From Chryseobacterium camelliae (GTDB lineage: Bacteria; Bacteroidota; Bacteroidia; Flavobacteriales; Weeksellaceae), in assembly GCF_002770595.1 (NCBI RefSeq), contig NZ_CP022986.1:868001-932000 (forward strand): DNA of 64,000 nt, read 5' to 3'. The translations under genes were made by a program, and so were the position numbers. The notes below the pieces were generated by a model that made no database searches, was not told where the DNA came from, and saw only the letters and a list, made by a program, of their open reading frames with translations. This document shows positions 18,769 through 27,769 of this stretch, one piece after another. Within the stretch, counting starts at the first letter, position 1, and every line of letters begins with the position of its first letter.

Positions 18769-19800
18769 TTGGATTTTAAAACATTTACTCAACGCTGTAT
18801 TCTTGTAATTTCCTTGGTCATTGCCGTCCTGTTAATCGCATTTGGTATTGATTTCTTTTTCATGCTTTTTGCCTCGGTTGTTTTGGCTGTATTTCTGATT
18901 TCAATCGCCGTAAAAATAAAAAGCTGGCTGAAAATAAAGTATGGCTTGGCACTTACCATTTCCGTTTTGCTGATCGTTATCATCACCGTCGGAACCGGAT
19001 TTCTGATCTATCCTTCGCTCAACGAACAGGCAGCACAAATGCAGAAAGAAATTCCGCAGTCAATAAATAAACTTAGAGAACATTTATCCCAAACTTCCTG
19101 GGGTAAAGACCTGCTGAAAAACATTGAAGATCAAGGCGGTATCGTAAAGGGAAATAAAAAAGACATCGTAAACAGTGCCACTGCTATATTTTCAGCTACT
19201 ATATCATCGTTTGCCAATATTTTTGTTGTGCTGGTTATTGCGCTATTCTTTGCCGCAGATCCGCATCTGTATAAAAAAGGTTTGCTATATCTGATTCCAG
19301 CCCGGGCAGTACGAAAAGCGGATAAACTGATTCACAAATGTTATGAAACCCTGGCTAACTGGCTCAAAGGGAAATTCCTGTCAATGGGAGTGGTCGGCGT
19401 GCTTACCTATATTGGGCTTATCGTCTTAGATTTTCCGATACCGCTTGTTCTTTCACTAATTGCCATGGTTCTTACATTCATTCCTAATATCGGTCCGATC
19501 ATTGCTATGGTGCCGGCCATGCTGATCGGCTTGGTAAAAAGTCCCGAACAGGCCCTTTATGCAGCTGTGCTTTACATGATTGTTCAGACCTTGGAGAGCT
19601 ATCTTATTACGCCGTACATTAATAAGAAGGCAGTCGATCTTCCACCAGCCCTTACGTTGGCATGGCAGGTATTCTTAGGGATTTTCCTGGGCGGGCTTGG
19701 ACTTTTTATGGCCACGCCGCTACTGGCTATCATCTTTGTTCTGGTGAATGATTTGTATGTAAAAGACTACCTGAAAAAAAGAAGCGCAGATCTCTCCTGA
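18769..19800 (+). CDS. AI-2E family (DUF20/PerM-like) membrane protein
   Basis: 343 residues with about eight transmembrane helices: a paired block at 10-65, an amphipathic middle (LNEQAAQMQKEIPQSINKLREHL) and a C-terminal block. The latter has the recognisable TFIPNIGPIIAMVPAMLIGL and GLFMATPLLAIIFVLVNDLYVKDYL. Family members include the AI-2 exporter TqsA and Na+(Li+)/H+ antiporters, so the name does not fix a substrate; here, among ion transporters, the antiporter type is the more likely guess. The start is a TTG; no better ATG is in frame. A hairpin (GCAGATC/GATCTGC) spans the stop codon. Confidence 0.85.
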   Translation: MDFKTFTQRCILVISLVIAVLLIAFGIDFFFMLFASVVLAVFLISIAVKIKSWLKIKYGLALTISVLLIVIITVGTGFLIYPSLNEQAAQMQKEIPQSINKLREHLSQTSWGKDLLKNIEDQGGIVKGNKKDIVNSATAIFSATISSFANIFVVLVIALFFAADPHLYKKGLLYLIPARAVRKADKLIHKCYETLANWLKGKFLSMGVVGVLTYIGLIVLDFPIPLVLSLIAMVLTFIPNIGPIIAMVPAMLIGLVKSPEQALYAAVLYMIVQTLESYLITPYINKKAVDLPPALTLAWQVFLGIFLGGLGLFMATPLLAIIFVLVNDLYVKDYLKKRSADLS

Positions 19801-19949
19801 TCTGCAATATCTTGTAAGTTTTTTTGGATTAATTTGACATTAAAGCTTAGCAGAATTTTGCGATTTACTTTTGTAGCGTTGATAAAAATTAAACTTCTGA
19901 TTGGATTGCGAAGGTATCAGAAGCAAGATAATAAAGAGTTCTTATAGAG

Positions 19950-21245
19950 CTAATTGTTGTCAAGTATTTTCATTTGGATTAAACTTCTTAGATCATCAGA
20001 AGATGGTTCTTCAAATATTTCTAAATCAAAATAATGAATGGCCGCAAAGAGATGGTCAAAGATATCAGACATGGTATCCTCGTAGAAGACCCAGTTCGTT
20101 CCATTGGTAAACATATACAACTCAAGGGGAAGACCTTTCGAAGTGGAAGGTAACTGTCTGACCATTAAAGTCATTTCTTGATTCACATCGGGATTGCTTT
20201 TAGAAAAGAACGTAATGTACTTTCTAAAGAGGCCGATGTTTGTCATTCTTCTTCCATTAACCTTTATATTAGTATCAAAATTATGCTGCGAATTATATTC
20301 TTTTATCTGCTGTTCTCGTTCTTCAATAAATGAATTCAGTAACGCAATTTTTTTTAGTTCTAAAATATCTACATCCTCAAGATATCGAATGGTGGAAATT
20401 TTTATATTTATTGCTCTCTTAAGACGCCTACCACCAGTGTCCTACATCCCTCGGTAATTTTTGAAAGAATCACTTAAAAGCGTATACGTCGGAATCGTTA
20501 CAATGGTTTTATCGAAGTTTTGTACTCTGACATTATTTAAATTAATCTCAAGAATATCACCATCTACGCCATATTTTGGCATTTCTATCCAGTCACCTAC
20601 CCTTACAGAGTCATTTGCCGAAACCTGTATGCTTGCAACAAATCCTAAAATTGTATCTTTAAATACCAACATCAGGACAGCTGAAGCAGCTCCCAGTGAT
20701 ACAAGGAAAGACCATGGTGAGCTTCCCGTAAATATTGAAACCGTAAGGGTGATTAAAATAAAAATCAGAAGTATCTGTAGTACCTGAAGATAGCTATCAA
20801 CTGGTTTGTTAGCAAATGCCTTGCTCATTCGTAAAACATCCCTTCCCGTTTTTAGAAGACCGTTTAATAATTTAAAAAGAAAGAATAAAATAAGTACGCT
20901 GAGAATTTTATAAAGCAGACTATTGAACGACGGAAAGCCGTTGAAAATAATCGGAATAAGCTGTTGCGTGACTGCTGCAAGGATTAACCTCGTTAAATAG
21001 GTTAATATTTTATTTTGAACCAGATAATTTCCCCACTGATCATTTGTTTTCCGGATAAGTTGAAGGAGCGTAGAGTGCAAAAAAAAACGGAGAATATAAT
21101 CAACCAGTAAAATAAATAACAGCAATGAAATCAGCAGAATACACACTGTGCTTATTTGTGCGGCCTGGTCATTAAGTCCTATTGATTTTGAAAGATTTAG
21201 TGTCCAATCATAAATTGCGCTAGTCTCATCGTTAATGCTAAACAT
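19950..21245 (-). pseudogene. YbdG-like miniconductance mechanosensitive channel interrupted by one TAG
   Basis: One continuous frame from 21245 to 19950 encodes the whole protein except for an in-frame TAG at 20442-20444. It has five transmembrane helices (up to about residue 185), the MscS-like pore/beta domain (AASAVLMLVFKDTILGFVAS, then VRVGDWIEMPKYGVDGDI and FKNYRGM), then after the stop DTGGRRLKRAINIKIST and the C-terminal domain ending DDLRSLIQMKILDNN. Relatives read MQ-GGRR at this spot, so CAG to TAG is the simplest change. The 267-residue product keeps the pore and may still fold. It is the second mechanosensitive channel broken in this locus. Confidence 0.85.
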
Positions 21246-21721
21246 AGTAAATTTTTAGAATTAACAAGCTAACTTACAAAAAATCAAATTTTTGAACTTT
21301 AATCATCTTTATGATATTGCTAATCAATTAATTAATCTTTTAACATTTTATTAATCGAATTGCTATAATTGAAAATACTTACACTAAATACCTAAATTAT
21401 ATTTATTATCATAGATTTCCCTTATTTTTTTAAGATTTACTCTCTTAAGTTTATAAATTAAATTTAAATCAATATTAATTTATGACAAATGAACTCTCAA
21501 GAGCAGATAATTTATTGCTTAAATTTTGCCTCTTTTACCTTAAAAGATTATTTTTGCATTATTCTTATGAATTTATTCAAAACTATATCTTCTCAAGTTA
21601 CACCGCCTTGATTTAACAGGCTCACTTTTATATAATATCCAAAAATTCCTTTTGGATAATTTTTCTTATACATTCAACAATAAATTTTAAAACAATATCC
21701 CTTATTCTGTTATGGGATAAA
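21246..21721. other. Very AT-rich spacer, divergent promoters
   Basis: Separates the YbdG-like gene and the SulP gene. No reading frame of note; no clear terminator. Confidence 0.35.
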
Positions 21722-23269
21722 ATGCAGATTATAATTATGGAAAATACTTCTTCTGGTTTTCGATTACAAAATATTAATATTAAAAATGAAATTTTAGCAG
21801 GACTAACGGTTGCTATGACTATGATACCGGAGTCGCTTTCTTTTGCAATCCTGGCAGGCCTGTCCCCGCTGACCGGTCTCTATGCTGCATTCTTAATGGG
21901 AATTGTCACAGCACTTATTGGAGGACGGCCGGGCATGGTCTCAGGAGGTGCAGGTGCCACAGTAGTTGTCCTTATTGCCCTTGCTTCTTCTCATGGAGTT
22001 GAATATCTTTTTGCGGCCGTTATCATGGCAGGAATAATCCAACTCTGTGTCGGTGTACTGAAACTAGGTAAGTTCGTAAGACTGATCCCACAGCCTGTGA
22101 TGTATGGTTTTTTAAATGGTCTTGCGGTGATCATCTTTATGGCACAGGTAAACCAGTTCAAGGTAATGGAAAATGGAATCAGTTCCTGGATGGAAGGTTC
22201 TGCCCTCTATATTATGGCCGGATTAACCCTTTTAACCATTGCAATCGTCTTTTTCTTTCCGAAGATCACTAAGGCTGTGCCTTCATCACTGGTTGCCATC
22301 ATTGTAGTTTTCGGACTGGTATATTTTCTCGGTATTGACACCAGAAAAGTGCTTGATATTGCATCGGTTAGTGGTTCTCTGCCATCTTTTCATATCCCGA
22401 GAATTCCATTTACTTTAGAAACTTTAAAAATCATTTTTCCTTATGCCTTAATTATGGCAGGGGTCGGAATGATAGAATCTTTACTGACCTTGAATATGGT
22501 AGATGAAATTACCAATACAAAAGGAAACTCCAACAAGGAAGCATGCGCCCAAGGTGTTGCTAACATTGCTAATGGATTTTTCGGAGGAATGGGAGGTTGT
22601 GCCATGGTAGCACAAACGCTGGTTAATATTGATGCTGGTGCCAGAACCAGGATTTCTGCAATAATCGGCTCTTTGGCTATTTTAACTATAATCCTGGTGG
22701 GAAGTCCTGTTATCGAGCAAATACCAATGGCCGCTTTGGTAGGTGTAATGATGATGGTAGCGATAGGTACTTTTGAATGGGTTTCTTTTCGCATCATCAC
22801 AAAAATGCCTAAATCAGATATTTTTGTGGGCATGCTCGTAGCTATTATTACTGTCTTGCTACATAATCTTGCCTTGGCCGTCCTGATAGGTGTTATTATA
22901 TCTGCTTTGGTTTTTGCCTGGGATAATGCGAAAAGAATTCGTGCGAGAAAATCAACAGATCAAAACGGAAGTAAAATTTACGAAATTTACGGACCATTAT
23001 TTTTTGGCAGCACCACAGCCTTTACTGATAAATTTGATGTCCTGGATGACCCGGAGAAAATAATTATTGATTTCAAAGAATCCCGTATAGTCGATATGTC
23101 TGCTATTGAGGCCTTGAAGAAGGTGACAGACAAATATAAATCACAAGGTAAAAAAGTTGTTTTAAAGCATCTTAGTACAGACTGTATTCAATTACTAGAT
23201 AATGCCAGCGGCTTTATAGAAGTAAATCTTCATGAAGATCCAACCTATAAAATAATACCTAAAAAATAG
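21722..23269 (+). CDS. SulP-family anion transporter with C-terminal STAS domain
   Basis: 515 residues (an alternative ATG lies at 21737). The core opens with LAGLTVAMTMIPESLSFAIL, the SulP signature region, and contains GLSPLTGLYAAFLMG and GGRPGMVSGGAGATVVV. The helices end near residue 400, and a STAS domain follows (KIIIDFKESRIVDMSAIEAL, then KVVLKHLSTDCIQLLDNA). SulP proteins move sulfate, bicarbonate or other small anions, often with Na+ or H+. With DUF389 and cation antiporters in the same block, bicarbonate or sulfate handling under salt stress is a reasonable inference. Confidence 0.92.
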   Translation: MQIIIMENTSSGFRLQNINIKNEILAGLTVAMTMIPESLSFAILAGLSPLTGLYAAFLMGIVTALIGGRPGMVSGGAGATVVVLIALASSHGVEYLFAAVIMAGIIQLCVGVLKLGKFVRLIPQPVMYGFLNGLAVIIFMAQVNQFKVMENGISSWMEGSALYIMAGLTLLTIAIVFFFPKITKAVPSSLVAIIVVFGLVYFLGIDTRKVLDIASVSGSLPSFHIPRIPFTLETLKIIFPYALIMAGVGMIESLLTLNMVDEITNTKGNSNKEACAQGVANIANGFFGGMGGCAMVAQTLVNIDAGARTRISAIIGSLAILTIILVGSPVIEQIPMAALVGVMMMVAIGTFEWVSFRIITKMPKSDIFVGMLVAIITVLLHNLALAVLIGVIISALVFAWDNAKRIRARKSTDQNGSKIYEIYGPLFFGSTTAFTDKFDVLDDPEKIIIDFKESRIVDMSAIEALKKVTDKYKSQGKKVVLKHLSTDCIQLLDNASGFIEVNLHEDPTYKIIPKK

Positions 23270-23288
23270 TATACTCTCATTTGGCAAA

Positions 23289-23322
23289 AAAAACTGGTAA
23301 TTTACATGTTATCAGTTTTCCT
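23289..23322 (+). terminator. Terminator after the SulP gene
   Basis: AAACTGGTAA and TTATCAGTTT form a stem with one mismatch (G:T possible) around an 8-nt loop, preceded by an A-run and followed by TTTTC. Confidence 0.6.
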
Positions 23323-23335
23323 TTATTCGACAATA

Positions 23336-23360
23336 CAATCAATCGTTTTTTGAGATTTTA
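23336..23360. repeat. Boundary motif copy F (25-bp form, partner at 29391)
   Basis: The 25 bp starting CAATCAATCG and continuing TTTTTTGAGATT match the block at 29391-29415 with two mismatches. The pair lies in direct orientation on either side of the AraC/efflux segment. AATC and GATT inside the block are complementary arms around the T-run. Confidence 0.75.
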
Positions 23361-23451
23361 GAAAGAGTTCACTTGAAGCTTATTCCAATTACTTAACAAT
23401 TCATCACCATTTAACGGTTAAAGGTTCACGATGCCTCTCGTTGAATACTGT

Positions 23452-23790
23452 TTACATTATCATATGCCTATTTACATGTGCAGTATAAAAATCGGGAAAT
23501 GCTTTTTGATCTGCATTAAGATTTACAAATATATAATCATGATTCAGATCTATTTTATCCTTCATTAATGGCCATCTATACTCTTTGTAAATTCCTTTAA
23601 CTTAAATAATAATTATTGATCATATCTTTCTACAAGAATATTGATTGATTTCGCATTCCCATTGTAATTCCTACACTAAATCCTCTTATAAGCAGTTCTG
23701 CTGCTACAAAATTCTCTCCTGAAAGTCCAGTATTATTTCTTAAATTCTGCCGTACTGATATTTGTTTTTTGAAAATATTTTAGTTATATA
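23452..23790 (-). pseudogene. Decayed PD-(D/E)XK nuclease-like gene
   Basis: Two fragments in different frames on the minus strand are recognisable. The first reads NNTGLSGENFVAAELLIRGFSV then GITMG, and after a shift NAKSINILVERYDQ (the NAK-DI-V block of small restriction-endonuclease-like proteins). The second, lower one reads GIYKEYRWPLMKDKIDL, then YIFVNLNADQKAFPDFY, and ends at the stop 23452-23454. The central part with the catalytic Lys region is missing. No start is evident. Family assignment rests on pattern memory of such proteins and should be tested by a profile search. Confidence 0.55.
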
Positions 23791-24258
23791 AGCATTATAA
23801 CTAATTTATTTAAATATATAATTAACAAATTGCTACTATAAAAACACACCAAACATTCAGCAATCTACAACCGTTTTGGCATACTATAAAAATCATACGG
23901 AATTAACCTAACACATCTGTTGATCTATATTTATATAATCCTTACCCATATGCTCAATCGAAGGCGCTCAGCCTCGCTTTTGACAAGCCTGGTTAACTGT
24001 GGTTTTATTTTTTAAGATTTTGTTTTTCCCATGGTAAACTTCCCTGTTTTTTATTCTCTACATCTATATCTCTTTAGTAGCTCCAGGGACGATAACAGTT
24101 TCTGGTGCGGCCATTATCCTGGATATCGCTGGATCCAATCTCCCGGAATTGGTCAACTGCCTATCTTGTCTTCCTTCAGCAACTTACTAAGGAACTGATT
24201 GAGTTCTATGGTGCGGACAGCATCACGGATATAGTTAATACAACTATCATTGTACTGC
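23791..24258. other. Spacer with coding-like scraps
   Basis: On the minus strand at 24153-24262 an open stretch reads NDSCINYIRDAVRTIELNQF then LSKLLKED and stops; it overlaps the end of the AraC gene and has no own start. It looks like a gene remnant that I cannot identify. The rest is AT-rich with no feature seen. Confidence 0.3.
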
Positions 24259-25038
24259 TCATTTCGTTTTAAACTCCGTAGGTCTCATATTTGTCAGTTG
24301 CTGAAAGTTATTGCTAAAAGCAGATATATTCGAATAACCAATTTCATAGGCTATCTCCGTCATGTTTAAATCTGTATCCTTAATCAATTCCAGCGCCCGG
24401 ATAATACGCAGCATCTTTACGTATTGAACAAAAGTTATATGCAATTTCGTTTGAAATAACCTTGTCAGGCTACGCACACTCATTCCCGATTGCTCAGCAA
24501 TAATATCTAAATTTAGATTTTCATTTAACCTGTCTCTAAAGCTGTCGATAATTGCATTGAGCCGTTTATCGTTTGTAGTAGGAAGCTGGATGGAGAATTT
24601 TTTAAGATTTTCCTTTGATAACACGCTTTTAAGAGTTAATAAAAATTCAAATTTCCACGAGCCTTTAAAATAATTTCCTTGCCATTTCTCACTAAATGAG
24701 AGCATTTCTGCAAGAAGATTACTTACAGGATAAATACCCAGTTCATCATAAAAACCAGCTGTTGTCTTGTTAGGAAAGTAAATATTAATGATATACAGAT
24801 CCTGTGTATTAAACATCAGGTTGTGAGGATAATTTTTGGGTATCCAAATGTAATGATTTGACGGAATATAAAAATCCTTTTCGTCTGTCTGCAAATAAGC
24901 AATCCCGCCATAAACCAATAGTAACTGAGCCTTATCATGCCGATGAGCAGGCAGGCGCTGCTCCGTCTGTTGCCTCATTACAACGATGGAATCGGGATTT
25001 TGATCCACAATCTTTATTAATTCACTCAGAATTTTCAT
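24259..25038 (-). CDS. AraC-family regulator with N-terminal cupin
   Basis: 259 residues. The N-terminal cupin has the typical LPAHRHDKAQLLLVYGGIAY and IPSNHYIWIPKNYPHNLMF segments. The C-terminal AraC domain has two helix-turn-helix units (NLDIIAEQSGMSVRSLTRLF, then DLNMTEIAYEIGYSNISAFS and NNFQQLTNMRPTEF). It is transcribed away from the efflux operon at 25131-29358 and is its likely local regulator, sensing a small ligand through the cupin. Confidence 0.9.
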   Translation of the reverse strand: MKILSELIKIVDQNPDSIVVMRQQTEQRLPAHRHDKAQLLLVYGGIAYLQTDEKDFYIPSNHYIWIPKNYPHNLMFNTQDLYIINIYFPNKTTAGFYDELGIYPVSNLLAEMLSFSEKWQGNYFKGSWKFEFLLTLKSVLSKENLKKFSIQLPTTNDKRLNAIIDSFRDRLNENLNLDIIAEQSGMSVRSLTRLFQTKLHITFVQYVKMLRIIRALELIKDTDLNMTEIAYEIGYSNISAFSNNFQQLTNMRPTEFKTK

Positions 25039-25130
25039 TTGGCCAAATATAACAAATATTAGGCTAATTATATATAATGATAGCTTGGTATGTTAGGTAA
25101 TTTTGTTGTGTTACTGAGAGAGAAATCGTT

Positions 25131-25388
25131 ATGGAAAATAACATTATTAAACCTGACAAAGATTTTGAGCCTGAATCGAAAACCAAAAAATCTGAACATC
25201 AATCAACTGATAAAGAAGAAAGTGATAAAGATAGCATCTACTGGCAGGCTTGTAGATATTCGGGCCCCTTTATGTCAGAGATAGATTTAAGATTTGCTTT
25301 TGTTGAGTTGAAAAATCTGCTAATACAATGGCTGGAAAAAAGAAAGAAACCAAGTATTTATAAAAACGAAACTAATGAAACAATATAA
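25131..25388 (+). CDS. Small hydrophilic protein leading the efflux operon
   Basis: 85 residues that I do not recognise. The first 35 are charged and probably disordered (EPESKTKKSEHQSTDKEESD), followed by a compact conserved-looking part (YWQACRYSGPFMSEIDLRFAF, then VELKNLLIQWLEKRKK). Its stop codon overlaps the first codons of the TolC-like gene by 14 bp, so it is translated with the operon. An upstream alternative frame beginning at 25090 is out of register and less likely. Confidence 0.6.
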   Translation: MENNIIKPDKDFEPESKTKKSEHQSTDKEESDKDSIYWQACRYSGPFMSEIDLRFAFVELKNLLIQWLEKRKKPSIYKNETNETI

Positions 25389-26709
25389 AACAGCTCAGAT
25401 TTTGGGAATACTGTTTCAGTTGATTGCATCATCCATTTATGCCCAGCATACCAAAAAAGCCCAGGCTTTAAGTTTGGAAGAAATATGGAAAGTTGCAGAA
25501 ATAAATAGCCGGCAACTGAAACTTTCCGATCTAAACTATCAGCAAAGTAAAATAGAAATATTGGAAGCCAGAGACCGTTTGCTACCGGAGCTATCGGTTG
25601 GTGGAGACGTAAAACTCAATTCCAAATTTCTTATCTATGACAATGGGTTATTCTCTTCTCCGCAGGATGTGCCTGTAAAAGGCTATGGATACGGAGTGGG
25701 TTACAACTTTAACTTTAACCTCTACAATGGTGGTAAAGACAAAAGGAACATCACTCTAAGAAAGGAAGAGGAGACGCGAAAACAATATGAACTGGATCTG
25801 CAAAAGCATAGCGTAAAATATAATGTAGCAATTGCTTATTTTGATTTGTATAAGTTTTTACATTTCTATGACTTTATTAATGCGGAGATTGAAGCAGAAA
25901 AAAAGCAGTCGAGATTAATAGAAAGTCTGCATAAAAACGGTACTGTTCTAAAGAGTGATGTACTGCGAACCTCGGTGAAATTGTCTGAACTGGAACTTAG
26001 TCTTTCCGATGTTAGCAAAAAGATTGAAATAGCCAAACAACGCCTGAATATACTGATGGGACATGAAAATGATCTGGAGCTGGCAATCAGATACCAAGAT
26101 ACAATTGAATTAAGCGGCATTACAGGTGGTGACTACAACGATTATGTAGACATCGCTTTTAACAGATCTCCGGAATATAAAATGGTTGGCAGCGATATTA
26201 AATGGAGTGAACTGAACCTAAAACAAGTGAAAGCTACGCTATTGCCCAAAGTTTCCCTGTACTCCAATTACAATTATACTTATCCGCAGATTTCCTTTTA
26301 TCCGTATTCAAATGATTTGTGGGCATTTGGTCAGACAGGAATTAAGGTACAGTATTCTATTGATAATCTTTACAAAAGTAAGCATACCATTGCTCGTGCT
26401 CAGGTTGCCAGCAATCAGGCTAAAGAAAAAGCAGAGATGAAGAGGGACGAAATATCTCTTCAGGTAAAAGAAACCTATTTGCAGCAACAGCAGGCTTTGG
26501 AAACTGTCGAAACAGCAAAACAAAATATTATTAAAACTACCGAAACCGTTCGTGTGATCAGAAGCAGCTACTTAAATCAGGAATCACTACTGACAGATCT
26601 CTTAGAAGCGGAAAACGCTTTACTGAAGTCAAAATTCAATCTGACAACAGCACAGGTAAACGTAAAAGTAACCCATATCAAACTATTGGCAATTATAGGA
26701 ATTCTTTAA
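25375..26709 (+). CDS. TolC-family outer-membrane efflux protein
   Basis: 444 residues with a signal peptide (to about residue 24, SSIYAQ). Two repeats of long coiled helices carry TolC-type features: LSLEEIWKVAEINSRQLKL at the start, LYNGGKDKRNITLRKEEETR after the first barrel strands, and a second half beginning NRSPEYKMVGSDIKWSELNL. As a trimer it would form the outer-membrane exit duct for the pump encoded by the next two genes. Eight bases separate it from the HlyD-like gene. Confidence 0.92.
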   Translation: MKQYKTAQILGILFQLIASSIYAQHTKKAQALSLEEIWKVAEINSRQLKLSDLNYQQSKIEILEARDRLLPELSVGGDVKLNSKFLIYDNGLFSSPQDVPVKGYGYGVGYNFNFNLYNGGKDKRNITLRKEEETRKQYELDLQKHSVKYNVAIAYFDLYKFLHFYDFINAEIEAEKKQSRLIESLHKNGTVLKSDVLRTSVKLSELELSLSDVSKKIEIAKQRLNILMGHENDLELAIRYQDTIELSGITGGDYNDYVDIAFNRSPEYKMVGSDIKWSELNLKQVKATLLPKVSLYSNYNYTYPQISFYPYSNDLWAFGQTGIKVQYSIDNLYKSKHTIARAQVASNQAKEKAEMKRDEISLQVKETYLQQQQALETVETAKQNIIKTTETVRVIRSSYLNQESLLTDLLEAENALLKSKFNLTTAQVNVKVTHIKLLAIIGIL

Positions 26710-26716
26710 TACAACT

Positions 26717-27769
26717 ATGATGAACAAAAATAAAACAGATAAAATTGTTGTAACCCTAACCAAATGGTTTGGAATTGCATTATTCGTAGGGATCATTATT
26801 AGGTGCACTATCTATTTCCTAAAAGGATATCGCTATGAACAGACTAATGATGCACAGGTGGATGTTTACCTATCACCGATAAACACAAAAGTGGGTGGCT
26901 ATATCAGCAAAATATATTACAAGGACAATAAAGTTGTTAAAAAAGGTGATACGCTAGTAGTCATTGAATTAGACGAGTATGGACTTAAAAGAGATGCTGC
27001 ATCAGCAGAACTCATGAGTTCAAACGCCAAATTACCGATTTTATCCGCGAATGAAGAAACTCAACTTAAAAGTATTGAGGTTATAAAAGCTCAATTAGCA
27101 GGAGCTAAAGCGAGATTGAGCCAACAGCAAAGAGAGTTTGAACGTTATAAAAATCTACTGTCGGACGAATCTACCACACAACAAAAATTCGACAACATCA
27201 GTGCTTCTTTAGCCATTGCACAATCAGATTATGATCAGGCTGAAGCTTCTTTACAAGTAGCCGAATCCAAATTGAATGATTTTAGAGCACAACATCATGC
27301 AATACAGGCGGAGATAAAAATCAAAGAAACACTTCTTCAAAGACAGGAACTGGACATTCGATATACGGTTATCACTGCACCATTTGATGGACAAATCGGT
27401 AAAAAGACCATTCAGGAAGGTCAACTGATACAACCTGGGCAAACATTAGCTTTTTTGGTGAACACAGCCGAGGAAAAGTGGGTGATTGCAAATTTTAAAG
27501 AAACACAGATTAGCGACTTCAAAACCGGGCAACTGGTATCCATAGAAGTTGATGCTTTTCCAAATGAAAAGTTCAATGGTACCATTGAATCACTTTCGCC
27601 AACCACAGGTTCGCGTTATTCACTACTTCCACCAGATAATGCTACAGGTAATTTTGTTAAAATCATCCAACGGATTCCTGTAAGAATTAAACTGACTGAT
27701 AAGCCTGAAAAATTGGGAAAACTCTCTGCCGGAATGAATGCCAATGTTTACGTTTTAAAAGATAAATGA
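26717..27769 (+). CDS. HlyD/EmrA-family periplasmic adaptor
   Basis: 350 residues. One N-terminal transmembrane helix (about 12-35), then the lipoyl half-motif (AQVDVYLSPINTKVGGYISK, and VKKGDTLVVIELDEYGLKRDA), a coiled-coil hairpin (about 85-205) and the second lipoyl half with ITAPFDGQIGKKTIQEGQLI. It joins the inner-membrane MFS pump to the TolC-like duct. Its TGA overlaps the ATG of the MFS gene by 4 bp. Confidence 0.93.
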   Translation: MMNKNKTDKIVVTLTKWFGIALFVGIIIRCTIYFLKGYRYEQTNDAQVDVYLSPINTKVGGYISKIYYKDNKVVKKGDTLVVIELDEYGLKRDAASAELMSSNAKLPILSANEETQLKSIEVIKAQLAGAKARLSQQQREFERYKNLLSDESTTQQKFDNISASLAIAQSDYDQAEASLQVAESKLNDFRAQHHAIQAEIKIKETLLQRQELDIRYTVITAPFDGQIGKKTIQEGQLIQPGQTLAFLVNTAEEKWVIANFKETQISDFKTGQLVSIEVDAFPNEKFNGTIESLSPTTGSRYSLLPPDNATGNFVKIIQRIPVRIKLTDKPEKLGKLSAGMNANVYVLKDK

